Virus record (IMG/VR): IMGVR_UViG_3300033233_000160
Span: 1-24,679 of that record
Length of the DNA stretch: 24,679 bases
Reading direction: 5' to 3' (one strand)
Source: a virus
In this document: positions 16,666 to 24,679 of the stretch, piece after piece
Position numbering within the stretch: the stretch's first letter is position 1
Layout: each line of letters begins with the position of its first letter
The notes under the pieces: generated by a model
Told to the model about the DNA's origin: nothing
Databases searched by the model: none
What the model saw: the letters and a program-made list of their open reading frames with translations, nothing else
Position numbers and translations under genes: made by a program

Positions 16666-18459
16666 ATGGCGGATTACACGGTAAAGGTCGTATTTGATGC
16701 TGAAGACAAAGTCTCGCCGGTCGCCTCGCGCATACAGAAAAGTGCGGGCGGCGTTGCCGATCGCATCCAGTCGGCCGGCAAAACAGCGCTCATCGCGCTC
16801 GGCACGACCGCCGTTGCCGGCGCCGCCGCACTCGCAAAAGGTCTTTATGACTGCGTGAAGGCCGGGGCAGAGGCGCAGAAGACACAGGAGCAGCTCAAGG
16901 CTGTCATCAAATCGACTGGTGGGGCTGCTGGCTGGAGCGCCGACCAGGCAAACAGGCTCGCAGGCGGCCTCATGCGGGTCACGTCGATAAGCAAGGGCAC
17001 GATCGTTCAGACGCAGGCACTGCTTCTCACCTTCACCAGGATAAGCGGACAGATAATGCCCGATGTCACCCGAGCAGTCCTCGACATGTCCGTTGCTCTC
17101 AAAACGGACACGAAGTCGGCGGCGATCATGGTGGGAAAGGCCCTGAACGACCCGGTACGCGGGCTTCTCGCATTGCGCCGTGTCGGTGTGTCGTTTACCG
17201 AAGAACAGCAGAACCAGATAAAGGTTCTCGCAAGGAACGGCAAACTCATGGAGGCGCAGAAGATGATCCTCGCCGAGCTCACAAAGGAGTTCGGCGGGAG
17301 CGCGCAGGCGGCGGGCCAGACCTTCGCCGGGCGCATGGCCTACCTGAGCCTGATGATCGAGGACGTCAAGAAACGCATCGGCCTCGCGCTCATCCCTGTT
17401 CTTCAGAAGATGTTCGAGAGGTACATCGTCCCGAACCTGCCGAAGCTCGAGAAGCTGGGAGAGGCACTCGCGAGGCTTGCGGTCGAGGCTGCCCCGAAGC
17501 TCATCGAGGCTCTCGCGAGAATCACGCCACTCATCGTCGGTCTCGCCAACTTCGTCACCAGACACCGCGAGGTTCTCGTCGGGGCCTTCGCAGCAATCGG
17601 GGCTGCCATCATGGCATACCTGGTCGTCACGGTTCATACCCTCATAACGACCTGGGGACCGATAGTTGGAATCTTCATGGCAATCGAGGCTGCAGCGGCG
17701 CTCCTTTATAAGGCCTGGCAGTCAGACTTCCTCGGCATCAGAACAGCAACCCTTTCAGCGATAAACGCCATTCGCCCCTACATCCAGGAAGCGATTGCCT
17801 GGCTAAAAACTTACATCCCTCCCGCGCTTACAGCAGCTAGGCAGGCTTTCTCTGTTGCCTTCAACGCAATAAGGACGGTCGTCTCGGCAGCGATTTCGAT
17901 CGTAAGACCGATAATCCAGGCGTTCCTTGCCCTCATACGCGGGGACTTCTACGGGTTCGGCGTGTATCTGCGCGAGGCCTGGGAGGCGACCTGGCGCGCA
18001 CTCGTGGCACTCGTTCAGGCGCTCGGCCCGCGCGTCGTCGCCGCCGTGAAGGCGCTTGCGGCGTGGGTCAGCGACGTGTTCACAAACACCGACTGGCTCG
18101 CGCTCGGAAAGGCGATTATCCTCGGCATCATCCACGGCCTTGCGGCAATGGACGCGGCATTCAAAAACGCAATCCGAAACCTTGCGAGAGCCGCACTGAA
18201 CATCGTCAAGGGCTTTCTCGGCATTCGCTCGCCCTCGCTTGTCATGCAGCTCGAGGTCGGCCGCCCGATGGTTGAGGGCTGGATCAAGGGCATCCAGCGC
18301 GCGCTTCCTGACCTCGAGCGGGCTCTGAAGGTCGCAGGTGGCGTCGCCGTCCAGGGTGCGCAGCAGGTTGTAAATAACTACAACCTCACGGTGAATTCGC
18401 AGGTCACGCATTCATCGATCATCCGCGATTTCAATCTCATGCGGAGCCTTGCGTGGTGA
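16666..18459 (+). CDS. Tail tape measure protein
   Basis: This 597-aa protein starts at ATG 16666, directly after the chaperone stop, with AGGAAGG upstream. The N-terminal third has a TP901-type tape-measure core (GKTALIALGTTAVAGAAALA, then AIMVGKALNDPVRGLLALRR and VGVSFTEEQQNQIKVLARNG). The middle has long hydrophobic helices (AFAAIGAAIMAYLVVTVHTL, VGIFMAIEAAAALLYKAW, about 305-350) that may insert into the host membrane. The C-terminus has the frequent FLGIRSPSLVMQLEVGRPMV segment. Tape length sets tail length: at about 0.15 nm per residue this protein gives a short tail of roughly 90 nm (an estimate). Confidence 0.95.
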   Translation: MADYTVKVVFDAEDKVSPVASRIQKSAGGVADRIQSAGKTALIALGTTAVAGAAALAKGLYDCVKAGAEAQKTQEQLKAVIKSTGGAAGWSADQANRLAGGLMRVTSISKGTIVQTQALLLTFTRISGQIMPDVTRAVLDMSVALKTDTKSAAIMVGKALNDPVRGLLALRRVGVSFTEEQQNQIKVLARNGKLMEAQKMILAELTKEFGGSAQAAGQTFAGRMAYLSLMIEDVKKRIGLALIPVLQKMFERYIVPNLPKLEKLGEALARLAVEAAPKLIEALARITPLIVGLANFVTRHREVLVGAFAAIGAAIMAYLVVTVHTLITTWGPIVGIFMAIEAAAALLYKAWQSDFLGIRTATLSAINAIRPYIQEAIAWLKTYIPPALTAARQAFSVAFNAIRTVVSAAISIVRPIIQAFLALIRGDFYGFGVYLREAWEATWRALVALVQALGPRVVAAVKALAAWVSDVFTNTDWLALGKAIILGIIHGLAAMDAAFKNAIRNLARAALNIVKGFLGIRSPSLVMQLEVGRPMVEGWIKGIQRALPDLERALKVAGGVAVQGAQQVVNNYNLTVNSQVTHSSIIRDFNLMRSLAW

Positions 18460-18466
18460 TGGTCTG

Positions 18467-20308
18467 ATGGCGATTACCGTAAAGCTCGTTACGCCTCAAG
18501 GCACCGAAATCGATATCGCAAAAGACACAGCTGATTACAGACGGCTTATCGAAAAGCTCATGATAGGCGGGCTCCCTGATATGCGCGTATCATCTGCAGG
18601 CTACGCGCAGCGAGCGGGTGATTACCTCTACGACATCACCCCGGCCGGGCGTGTCATCGACCTGCCGATAACGGTTCTCGGGAAAACCGAGGAGCAGGCG
18701 ATGGCGGCTCTTGCCGAGCTCTACGCCGGCTCCTCGTTTACGCCATCACAGCCTATGGTCCTGCGCGTCTCGAACGGCACGCGCACAGCCGACCTTCCCT
18801 GCTACATCGTCGGAGACACCTGGGCGGAATCACAGGCAGGAGTCACGCGCGTGGCCTTAAGGCTCTACGCTCCCGACCCGTACTGGGAGGCAGCGAGTTC
18901 TACCCAGTTGGGACTTGAAGCGAGTCATACAGAGCTGAACTGGTACAATGCCGTGTTCCTTCCTTCCATAGGCTGGACGATGGACGCCATCAGGGGCTAC
19001 TCCGGTCCAGGAATCGTCAGATGTGCTCTTGCACAGGGCGGTGATCTCTACATCGGAGGTGACTTCACGGAGGTCATACAATATCCGGCACATTATGTTG
19101 CCTGTCTGTCGGCTAGCGGTTCCCTGTCGCTCGGGCTCGGCACAAACGGCAGCGTCTATGCTATGACCTTCGGGCCCGACGGCAAGCTTTACGTAGGCGG
19201 CTCATTCACCCAGGTCGGCATCAATCCCCAGACATCGAATAAGCTTGCGGCATGGGACGGCGCAAACTGGACAAGATTTACCGGCGCATGCGACGGGACG
19301 ATCTACGCGCTTGCTTCTGACGGCACCTTCCTCTATATCGGCGGGAATTTCACGACAATAAACGGTCAGCCCTCGCAGCGGTTCGCACGATACAGGCCAT
19401 CTGACGGCACATGGACATACTATCCGAATGGTTTTAATGGCGCGGTTCTCGCGCTTGCGACAGGGAGCGGTTATGTTGCAATCGGCGGCCAATTCACGGC
19501 CTTCAGCGCGACGACGACCAGATACGCCGCGCTTCTCAACACATCGACAGGTCAGGTCTCCGAGCTCGGCGGGGGGCTGGATGGGCAGGTCAACGCCATT
19601 TCCGTTGTCGGCGATACCATCATAGCGGGCGGTTCGTTCACCCACCGCAGCGACACGCAAAGCTGTTATCGGCTCGGCTACTGCACTCTCTCAACGCTGT
19701 TCCAGACATACGCAAACTGGTCCGGCGATCCTGTTCTCTCAATCTTTCCTCTCCCTGCCGGCAACGGCATCCTTATCGGCACATCCTCGCCGGACTATGG
19801 AAGACCCTACCTTATCGAAGATGGATCGAAAACGTTTGCTCTCCCTGTGGAGTTCTATCATTCGCAGTCACAGGTAGATATTCCGTGCGTTGCCTATAAC
19901 GCGGGCCGCCTTGTCATCGGTTCCGGTACCTATTCGAGTGCTGTTTTCCCGGGGACCCCCACGACGGCAAGGATTGAATCTATCGATGGCACAAAAATTA
20001 CGGTGAACTTCTCCGGCTCCGCAACCCTCGAGGCTGTCGGCAATGTAACGACCGGGACGCTTGCGATTCTTCAGTACACCGGGCAGGCAGGGGAGGTGCT
20101 CACAATCGATCTCGCAACAGGCGCTGTGTCCTCTAATCTCCGCGACGCCAACGCTGCGGGCAAGTTTTCCTCGTCCTTCCCGCTGACCGGGCTCAAGCTC
20201 ACAATCGGAGAAAACAAGATCTTCGTCAAGATAAGTGGGTCGGGCGCGACGGCAACGCTCTACGCTGGCATGAAGTACCTGACACTCGCGGAGGCGCTCA
20301 ATGGCTGA
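18467..20308 (+). CDS. Distal tail (Dit-like) protein with inserted beta-propeller
   Basis: ATG 18467 is preceded by GGTGATGG. Residues about 1-145 resemble the N-terminal Dit belt domain (MAITVKLVTPQGTEIDIAKD, DYLYDITPAGRVIDLPITVL, VALRLYAPDPYWEA). Residues about 180-440 contain a repeat with GG-x-FT motifs starting at residues 197, 244, 292, 340 and 388, a period of 47-48. Each has the form LYIGGDFT / LYVGGSFT / LYIGGNFT, as in beta-propeller blades. The final 125 residues return to a Dit-like beta-sandwich (TPTTARIESIDGTKITVNFS, FPLTGLKLTIGENKIFVKIS). Dit forms the ring at the tail tip. The inserted propeller could bind host glycans. The protein is 613 aa, against about 250 for a plain Dit. 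Confidence 0.82.
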   Translation: MAITVKLVTPQGTEIDIAKDTADYRRLIEKLMIGGLPDMRVSSAGYAQRAGDYLYDITPAGRVIDLPITVLGKTEEQAMAALAELYAGSSFTPSQPMVLRVSNGTRTADLPCYIVGDTWAESQAGVTRVALRLYAPDPYWEAASSTQLGLEASHTELNWYNAVFLPSIGWTMDAIRGYSGPGIVRCALAQGGDLYIGGDFTEVIQYPAHYVACLSASGSLSLGLGTNGSVYAMTFGPDGKLYVGGSFTQVGINPQTSNKLAAWDGANWTRFTGACDGTIYALASDGTFLYIGGNFTTINGQPSQRFARYRPSDGTWTYYPNGFNGAVLALATGSGYVAIGGQFTAFSATTTRYAALLNTSTGQVSELGGGLDGQVNAISVVGDTIIAGGSFTHRSDTQSCYRLGYCTLSTLFQTYANWSGDPVLSIFPLPAGNGILIGTSSPDYGRPYLIEDGSKTFALPVEFYHSQSQVDIPCVAYNAGRLVIGSGTYSSAVFPGTPTTARIESIDGTKITVNFSGSATLEAVGNVTTGTLAILQYTGQAGEVLTIDLATGAVSSNLRDANAAGKFSSSFPLTGLKLTIGENKIFVKISGSGATATLYAGMKYLTLAEALNG

Positions 20309-21323
20309 TTTCCTGGTCGATGTCTACGACAGGCAGAATCTTGCCCGGAACTACGAGCTCGATACCTTCATCGAGCTCTCGGCGACGCGCGTTATAAACG
20401 GCGCCGGAGCGCTGTCGGTCGTCGTTCCCGGAGACATCGATATAAAGACGTTCGACGTCATCTCCGTCTCGCGCTCGGGCGCGCAGATCGGCCTGTATTT
20501 CGTGACCTCTATCGAGCGCCGGTACAGCCAAGGCGAGGACGTGACCGCAGTTTCGGCTCTTCACGTAAGCGGCGTTCTTGACAGGCTCATCTACCCGGCA
20601 GACGACACCCAGAACGGCCGTACTGGCGCCGCCGATACGCTCGCCGCATATTACGTATCACAGGCAATAGGGCAGGGATTTTACGGGCGCCTTACCGTCG
20701 CCTCCGCCTCCGGCGCAGCCGGCTCTGTCATAATCGATGCGAGCTATCGAAAGATCTCCGACGTTCTTTCGGAAATCGTCGCGGCAGCGGGCACAAATGG
20801 CGAGACGCTCGTCTGGGACTTTTCAGAGAACGGAACAACAGCGACATTCAGGGTTGCGCTCGACTACACCGGCGCAGACCTCACGAAAACCAGAACGATA
20901 ACGACGATGAGCGGCGCGACGCAGTTTTCGATTTCAACCGATGCCTCCTCGCAGATAACGAGGTGCTATGCCGGAGGAAGCGGATTTGAAACGCGCACGG
21001 TCGGTTCGTATGTCGATGTGGCAACTGAAAGCGCCGCGGTCTTCTCGTACTCGTCGGCCTTTGTCACTATCCCGTTCACCGATGCGACGACGTATCTCTC
21101 CGCGCTTGCCGAGACTGAGGTCGAGCGCACCCGCCCGAAAACCGTCGTGAGCGTCGAGGTGGAGGAAACAGACGACCTCACGGTTGGCGTGGACGTCAGG
21201 CAGGGCGACCTCGTAACGGTCGCCGTTTCCGGAATCGAGACGCCGGCGCTTGTGAAGGCCATGGAGTTTACGAAGCGCGCGGGGGAGGAGAGAGCGCGTC
21301 TTCACCTGGAGGCCACACTGTGA
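20301..21323 (+). CDS. Baseplate/tail-tip protein (Gp37/Tal-like)
   Basis: ATG 20301 overlaps the Dit-like gene by 8 nt, with GGAGG upstream. The 340-aa protein starts MADFLVDVYDRQNLARNYEL and continues with ELSATRVINGAGALSVVVPG and FDVISVSRSGAQIGLYFVTS. This opening is typical of the siphovirus tail-tip family related to ReqiPepy6 Gp37 and Tal N-termini. A middle region predicts enzyme-free alpha/beta packing, and the last part (LTVGVDVRQGDLVTVAVSGI, then ALVKAMEFTKRAGEERARLH) resembles the closing domain of those hubs. It should sit below Dit and connect to the receptor-binding parts. No peptidase motif is seen. Confidence 0.75.
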   Translation: MADFLVDVYDRQNLARNYELDTFIELSATRVINGAGALSVVVPGDIDIKTFDVISVSRSGAQIGLYFVTSIERRYSQGEDVTAVSALHVSGVLDRLIYPADDTQNGRTGAADTLAAYYVSQAIGQGFYGRLTVASASGAAGSVIIDASYRKISDVLSEIVAAAGTNGETLVWDFSENGTTATFRVALDYTGADLTKTRTITTMSGATQFSISTDASSQITRCYAGGSGFETRTVGSYVDVATESAAVFSYSSAFVTIPFTDATTYLSALAETEVERTRPKTVVSVEVEETDDLTVGVDVRQGDLVTVAVSGIETPALVKAMEFTKRAGEERARLHLEATL

Positions 21324-21859
21324 GATTTGAAGAGGTCGTTATAAAGGAGCTTGACAGGCTGAGCCAGCGCATCGCGCGATTAGAGCAAGCGCGCTTCCCG
21401 ACCGTTCCGATTTCTTACGCTGACCTCAACGTCGCGTACGGGTCAAAGGAGCCAGGAAGCATTGCAAGCACGCAGAGCATCACCACGAGCTGGACGACAT
21501 GGACGGATAATAACTCCGACCCGCAACCCTACATCAGCTTTGGTTTCGTTCCTGCTGGCAGCCTCGTCATCGCAACGCTTGCCCTTTACGGGGGCACGAA
21601 CGTCGGGAGCTGCTTCTGGTCGCTCTCCCTTTACAACTCGGGGACAACGATAGTAGCCCTGTACTTCGGGCTGCCTCCCTCCGGCGCTACGTCCTACTCC
21701 CGGACCGCTATCCACGTAACAGATCAGGATTACAGCGATTTCAGAATTTACCTGCGGGGGAAATCGAATGCCGGCGGGACAGTCTCGGTAACCCTCAACG
21801 CGGGGGCCTCGCCAGAAGCAGGGTCGCGGTATCAAGCCGTTATAATCAAAAGCAAGTAA
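21320..21859 (+). CDS. Minor tail/receptor-binding protein with N-terminal coiled coil
   Basis: GTG 21320 overlaps the previous stop (GTGA), with GGAGG upstream. The first 26 residues (MRFEEVVIKELDRLSQRIAR, LEQARF) form a heptad-like helix, probably a trimerising stalk that docks on the tail tip. The remaining 150 residues are a Ser/Thr/Tyr/Gly-rich beta sandwich (TTSWTTWTDNNSDPQPYISF, LALYGGTNVGSCFWSLSLYN, AIHVTDQDYSDFRIYLRGKS) of the type found in small receptor-binding heads. Role inferred from shape and place. The fibre at 24408-1640 is a second candidate for receptor contact. Confidence 0.65.
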   Translation: MRFEEVVIKELDRLSQRIARLEQARFPTVPISYADLNVAYGSKEPGSIASTQSITTSWTTWTDNNSDPQPYISFGFVPAGSLVIATLALYGGTNVGSCFWSLSLYNSGTTIVALYFGLPPSGATSYSRTAIHVTDQDYSDFRIYLRGKSNAGGTVSVTLNAGASPEAGSRYQAVIIKSK

Positions 21860-21871
21860 GGGGTGATCTGC

Positions 21872-22642
21872 ATGCTGAGAAGAGGAATGAGGGGAATAGC
21901 CGTAAGGCTCCTACAGGCAAAGCTCCGCAGGCTTGGCTACCCGGTCGTTGTCGACGGCGTGTTCGGGCCGCGCACGGAAGCCGCTGTCCGCGGATTCCAG
22001 CGGTCGCACGGCCTTGAGGTAGATGGCGTCGTCGGGCCGGCGACCGCGGCCGCCATAAACCGCGCCTACCTTTCCTCCCTCAAGCCGACAGCGCCACGTC
22101 CCGGGCCTCTTGTCTTCCTCGATGTCGGCCACTACGGGAAGGCCAGCAGCCCCGGCGACCGCGGCGCATCCTACCGTGGCGTTACCGAAGCCGGCTTCTA
22201 CATCGACTGCGTGGGATTCATCCGCGATGAGCTCAAACGGCGCGGCTGCCGCGTCGTTGTGTTCCCGGACGACTACCATGGAAGACTTCTCGATTACCCC
22301 GCCCGCAACGATCTCGCGAGCAAACTGGGGGCCGCCCTCTACGTCCAGCTGCACTTAAACGCAGGCCGCGGGAACTACGGAGTCATGGAGTATGTCGCAG
22401 CGGAGGCCCAGGCAAAGCGCATTGCCGATGCCTGGCAGCGGGCGACGGGAATCGAGACAAAGACGAATCGGCTTGATGCGGGCGACCGTGGGCACATCTG
22501 CATCGCCAGTGTACCGAAAACCGGAATCGTATTCGAGCCGTTCTTCATCGACAATGACGACCACTTCAATCGCTTCGTCCACGACCCGCAGACGACAGGG
22601 CGACTCATGGGCGCGGCAATTGCGGCGGGGGTGGGACGATGA
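21872..22642 (+). CDS. Endolysin: N-acetylmuramoyl-L-alanine amidase with PG-binding domain
   Basis: The start ATG 21872 is preferred to GTG 21863 because GGGGTGA lies at the right distance. The 256-aa enzyme has a PG_binding_1 domain at residues about 3-65 (RGMRGIAVRLLQAKLRRLGY, VVDGVFGPRTEAAVRGFQ). An Amidase_3 domain at about 79-256 has the zinc/catalytic set H87 (DVGHYG), E107 (TEAGF), H161 (LHLNA) and E222 (FEPFFIDN). It cuts the bond between MurNAc and L-alanine. There is no signal peptide, so it depends on the holin encoded two genes downstream. Cell-wall binding at the N-terminus and catalysis at the C-terminus reverses the order common in Bacillus phage amidases. Confidence 0.95.
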   Translation: MLRRGMRGIAVRLLQAKLRRLGYPVVVDGVFGPRTEAAVRGFQRSHGLEVDGVVGPATAAAINRAYLSSLKPTAPRPGPLVFLDVGHYGKASSPGDRGASYRGVTEAGFYIDCVGFIRDELKRRGCRVVVFPDDYHGRLLDYPARNDLASKLGAALYVQLHLNAGRGNYGVMEYVAAEAQAKRIADAWQRATGIETKTNRLDAGDRGHICIASVPKTGIVFEPFFIDNDDHFNRFVHDPQTTGRLMGAAIAAGVGR

Positions 22643-22917
22643 CAAAGGAAGAACGGATCCTTTTAGAGAAGCTCTACGCGCGGGTTGACGATGTCGCGAA
22701 GGAGGTCTCCTCTCTTTCGGCATACCTCGCTGCCGACAACGTTCGCATCAAGCACCTCGAGGAAGACATCGCGGAAACCTGTCAGAGAATCGAGCGCATC
22801 GAGAAAACGGTCGGGGATATCAACGCAATCATCGCGAAGGCGGCGGGGGCGACGGGAGCCGTGCTCGTCGTCCTCAACTACCTGCTCCAGGTCGTCGCCC
22901 GGGCGGTAAAGATCTAG
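22639..22917 (+). CDS. XhlA-like holin accessory protein
   Basis: ATG 22639 overlaps the endolysin stop (ATGA). The 92-aa product has a long coiled-coil (LEKLYARVDDVAKEVSSLSA, VRIKHLEEDIAETCQRIERI, EKTVGDINAI) and a C-terminal hydrophobic segment (TGAVLVVLNYLLQVVARAV, about 71-90). This coil-plus-C-terminal-membrane-anchor shape, next to an amidase and a holin, is that of hemolysin XhlA from PBSX-type lysis cassettes, which helps the holin trigger lysis. Family membership is by architecture. Confidence 0.75.
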   Translation: MTKEERILLEKLYARVDDVAKEVSSLSAYLAADNVRIKHLEEDIAETCQRIERIEKTVGDINAIIAKAAGATGAVLVVLNYLLQVVARAVKI

Positions 22918-22928
22918 GAGGTGAGGGA

Positions 22929-23162
22929 ATGGACACGGAAAAAGCACTCGCAATCGTGCCAATCGTGACGGGAATCGTGCAGGTGATCAAGAGAATTGTC
23001 CCGCTGGACAGGCGCTTCGTTCCCGTCCTGGCGCTTGCCGTCGCGCTTGCAATCTTCATCGCCCTCTACGGGGTCACAGCCGAGGGAGTTCTCGGCGGGC
23101 TCATCGCGGGGCTTGCCTCAAGCGGCCTGTATTCGCAGGCTAAAACAACATTCGGAGAGTAG
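22929..23162 (+). CDS. Holin
   Basis: ATG 22929 follows GGAGGTGAGGGA. The 77-aa protein has hydrophobic stretches at residues about 6-20 (ALAIVPIVTGIVQVI), 28-48 (RFVPVLALAVALAIFIALYG) and 53-67 (GVLGGLIAGLASSGLY), with a charged KRIVPLDRR turn between the first two and a polar tail SQAKTTFGE. The ending 'GLIAGLASSGLYSQAK-T' is familiar from holins of Bacillota phages. It should form membrane lesions that release the endolysin. Lysis genes lie in the late region, between tail-tip and fibre genes. Confidence 0.85.
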   Translation: MDTEKALAIVPIVTGIVQVIKRIVPLDRRFVPVLALAVALAIFIALYGVTAEGVLGGLIAGLASSGLYSQAKTTFGE

Positions 23163-23178
23163 AAAGGAGGTGAGGTAA

Positions 23179-23679
23179 ATGGCAGCAACAGTCGAAATCT
23201 GTGAATCGAACGGCGCGGGCGAAACCGTAACACACAACATCACGAACTCGAACATGGGCTCTGCTGATGCGCCGAACCTCGACCCGGTCGCCTACCCGAT
23301 CACGCCCGGCACCAACTCGTACGAGAAGTGGCAGCGCTTCCACGTCACCAACATGGGTGGCAGCTCGGCGATCAAGGACCTCAAGGTCTGGCGCACTGGA
23401 AACCTCGGCGCGAACGCCTCGCACAAGACGAACGCTCGCACGAGTAGCTACACAGCGGCAACGTACGCAGCACCGACAGCGAACGCATCAACAGTCGCGA
23501 CACAGGACATGCCGACCGCGGAGCCGGCAAGCGCGAATCTCGGCATCGGTGGGTCGCTCACCGGCCAGCTCACGGGCGTGGGGTATTCCGACTACCTTGT
23601 CCATCAGATCCAGACGACGAGCGGGGCAACCGCCGGGGCGACCTGCACCATGAACTACAAATACACGGAGGTCGCGTAA
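23179..23679 (+). CDS. Ser/Thr/Ala-rich virion-associated protein, 166 aa
   Basis: ATG 23179 has a near-ideal SD (AAAGGAGGTGAGG). The protein is poor in charged residues and rich in Ala, Thr, Ser, Asn and Gly, with beta strands (ATVEICESNGAGETVTHNIT, KWQRFHVTNMGGSSAIKDLK, LVHQIQTTSGATAGATCTMN) and a low-complexity middle (SSYTAATYAAPTANASTVAT). The composition suits a secreted or virion surface protein such as a decoration or fibre-tip protein. No family is recognised. Its strong SD after the holin gene suggests high expression. Confidence 0.65.
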   Translation: MAATVEICESNGAGETVTHNITNSNMGSADAPNLDPVAYPITPGTNSYEKWQRFHVTNMGGSSAIKDLKVWRTGNLGANASHKTNARTSSYTAATYAAPTANASTVATQDMPTAEPASANLGIGGSLTGQLTGVGYSDYLVHQIQTTSGATAGATCTMNYKYTEVA

Positions 23680-24072
23680 GTGTTCTTCAACAGGGACTGG
23701 ATGTGGGAAGCGGAGACGGCGGAGGGCGAGGTTCTCAGGAAGCGCGATGGGCTTACCTGCGCTGACTTCGTCGATAAAAATGTCGTTCGCTTCCACGCTG
23801 TTCGCGGGCGCCGGCGCGTATCCTTCGACGTGCCGGAGGGCGCCGCGCCCGTCTTTCTCTATCTGAATTACGTCTGGTCAGCGCTCACGCCGCAGGAACG
23901 GCGAGTGCGCCTAGCGGTCATCGGCTGGGAGCGGGAAGAGGAGAAAGCCTACGCCATCCTCCTTCCCGGCGGTCTTGCCATCATCACCGATGACTACAAC
24001 GCAATACGCTTTGAAAACGCAGGAGGTGACATAAGTGCCGTACTTCTATCTCTGCGACATAGCGCGGAATGA
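23680..24072 (+). CDS. Unknown 130-aa protein, possibly tail-associated
   Basis: GTG 23680 directly follows the previous stop, with GGAGGT upstream. The product starts MFFNRDWMWEAETAEGEVLR, then has strands and turns: FVDKNVVRFHAVRGRRRVSF, PVFLYLNYVWSALTPQERRV, KAYAILLPGGLAIITDDYNA. It is a compact mixed alpha/beta protein with many aromatics. It lies in a run of late genes between holin and fibre, so virion or fibre-assembly function is the simplest guess. The 3' end overlaps the next gene by 38 nt. Confidence 0.7.
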   Translation: MFFNRDWMWEAETAEGEVLRKRDGLTCADFVDKNVVRFHAVRGRRRVSFDVPEGAAPVFLYLNYVWSALTPQERRVRLAVIGWEREEEKAYAILLPGGLAIITDDYNAIRFENAGGDISAVLLSLRHSAE

Positions 24073-24403
24073 AATCATGAGAGAGAGCGTCGTCGAATAC
24101 ACTCAGTCTGACGGCTCGACGCGTCGCGTCCTCTATCAGGAAGTGCAGGTCGAGGTCAGCCCGTTCGACAGAACGACGGTTACACTCCCCGTCCCGTTCG
24201 CCTGGGCTGCGGCATACGACGAGGGAAACGGGGTCTGTCTCGTAAGAACTGAAGCGCCGCTACCCGAGGGCGCGTACAGGCAGGATGTGTCATCGGTTGA
24301 GGCAATGAAGGCTCTGTACACGCAGTATCCGCGGCTCTTCGTTCTTCCAGACGGAACGAAGACCTTCGCTGATATCCCCGACGAAGTCATAGCGGGAGCG
24401 TAG
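24035..24403 (+). CDS. Unknown 122-aa protein upstream of the fibre
   Basis: GTG 24035 is placed by its SD GGAGGTGA (24022-24029) even though this overlaps the preceding gene by 38 nt. The product reads MPYFYLCDIARNEIMRESVV, then YTQSDGSTRRVLYQEVQVEV, FDRTTVTLPVPFAWAAAYDE, and ends LFVLPDGTKTFADIPDEVIA. It is beta-rich, with a C-terminal helical hook. Small proteins directly before long fibres are often fibre connectors or assembly chaperones, but nothing in the sequence proves this. Confidence 0.7.
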   Translation: MPYFYLCDIARNEIMRESVVEYTQSDGSTRRVLYQEVQVEVSPFDRTTVTLPVPFAWAAAYDEGNGVCLVRTEAPLPEGAYRQDVSSVEAMKALYTQYPRLFVLPDGTKTFADIPDEVIAGA

Positions 24404-24407
24404 GGAA

Positions 24408-24679
24408 ATGCCGCTTACCCGTACAACAAGCGGGCTTGTAGCTTCATACAACCTCCAGACCGACCAGCGCTCCAGCTTCGTACAGAGGAGGAACGCGGGC
24501 GGCACCTCGACCTATGACGCCACCAACAAGACCTGGAACTACCAGCACGCCGCCTCGCCGGGGGCATCTGCCATCTACAGCGCGGACGCGGCAAGCTCAC
24601 AGACCGACGTGTGCATCCAGATGCTCGCGCGCTTCGACGGGCAGGAGGGAGTAAACAATGTCGATCATCACCACATAAT
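24408..24679 (+). CDS. Tail fibre, 5' part (continues at position 1 of the window)
   Basis: ATG 24408 follows GGGAG 12 nt upstream (GGGA also lies closer). The frame encodes MPLTRTTSGLVASYNLQTDQ and runs off the window end at the duplicated 139-bp overlap. It continues in frame at 1-1640 to give a 590-aa fibre described there. Residue 49 is Ala in this copy (GCC 24552-24554) and Val in the left copy (GTC 12-14). Confidence 0.8.
   Translation, partial: MPLTRTTSGLVASYNLQTDQRSSFVQRRNAGGTSTYDATNKTWNYQHAASPGASAIYSADAASSQTDVCIQMLARFDGQEGVNNVDHHHI
24541..24679. repeat. Terminal direct overlap, right copy
   Basis: Identical to 1-139 except for C at 24553 against T at 13. It marks the closure point of the circular map. 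Confidence 0.93.

Noticed and set aside
16273-17637. 454-aa open frame on the minus strand
   Set aside because: Antisense to the frameshift region and tape measure. Composition is that of a shadow frame, and no other minus-strand gene is supported anywhere.

Overview
The window is an almost complete small tailed-phage genome. Its last 139 bases repeat its first 139 with one mismatch, so the molecule closes into a circular map of about 24,540 bp, and the cut falls inside a tail-fibre gene (24408 to the end, then 1-1640). Every supported gene is on the + strand. The structural genes are those of a long non-contractile-tailed (siphovirus) phage with an HK97-type capsid. I see no integrase, excisionase or CI-like repressor, no tRNA and no CRISPR array, so this looks like a virulent phage or one whose lysogeny genes are unrecognisable. 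The host cannot be fixed from the sequence. Strong GGAGGTGA-type ribosome-binding sites, a PG-binding/Amidase_3 endolysin, an XhlA-like protein and a Bacillota-type holin point to a moderately GC-rich Gram-positive (Bacillota/Clostridia-like) host. A DUF1874/AcrIII-1 gene suggests that hosts carry type III CRISPR.

Early region, 3075-8373. A sigma-70-like promoter (TTGACA-17-TAGTAT) starts an operon: unknown 101-aa protein, ERF-type single-strand annealing protein, PD-(D/E)XK nuclease with a Cas4/AddB-like cysteine set, small HTH protein, O-like replication initiator with a probable origin inside its gene, and RusA-type resolvase. A near-copy of the promoter (6547-6575) starts a second block of accessory genes: unknown 163-aa and 76-aa proteins, two single-TM miniproteins, AcrIII-1 and an RlpA-like secreted protein. 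The first gene of each block ends in an intrinsic terminator that abuts the next gene's ribosome-binding site.

Control region, 8374-8615. A promoter is followed by about 165 nt of structured leader and a strong terminator, directly before the terminase. The layout resembles lambda pR'-6S RNA-tR'. The terminator loop carries an anti-Shine-Dalgarno stretch complementary over 10-12 nt to the variant SD (TGGAGGTGGT) of four early genes. Late genes use the ordinary GGAGGTGA. I propose a phage small RNA that silences early translation; this is the most novel candidate in the window.

Late region, 8616 round through the junction to 3074. In order: terS, terL, portal-MuF fusion, gp10-like protein, protease-major capsid fusion with an internal start for capsid alone, connector, tail completion, a 55-aa protein, tail tube, tail chaperones with a -1 frameshift, tape measure, Dit-like protein with an inserted beta-propeller, baseplate protein, minor tail proteins, endolysin, XhlA-like protein, holin, four accessory structural or unknown genes, the repeat-containing fibre, and an HTH-metallophosphoesterase. 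terS and the portal gene lack an SD and have a -10 element 6-7 nt before their ATG, so they look leaderless.
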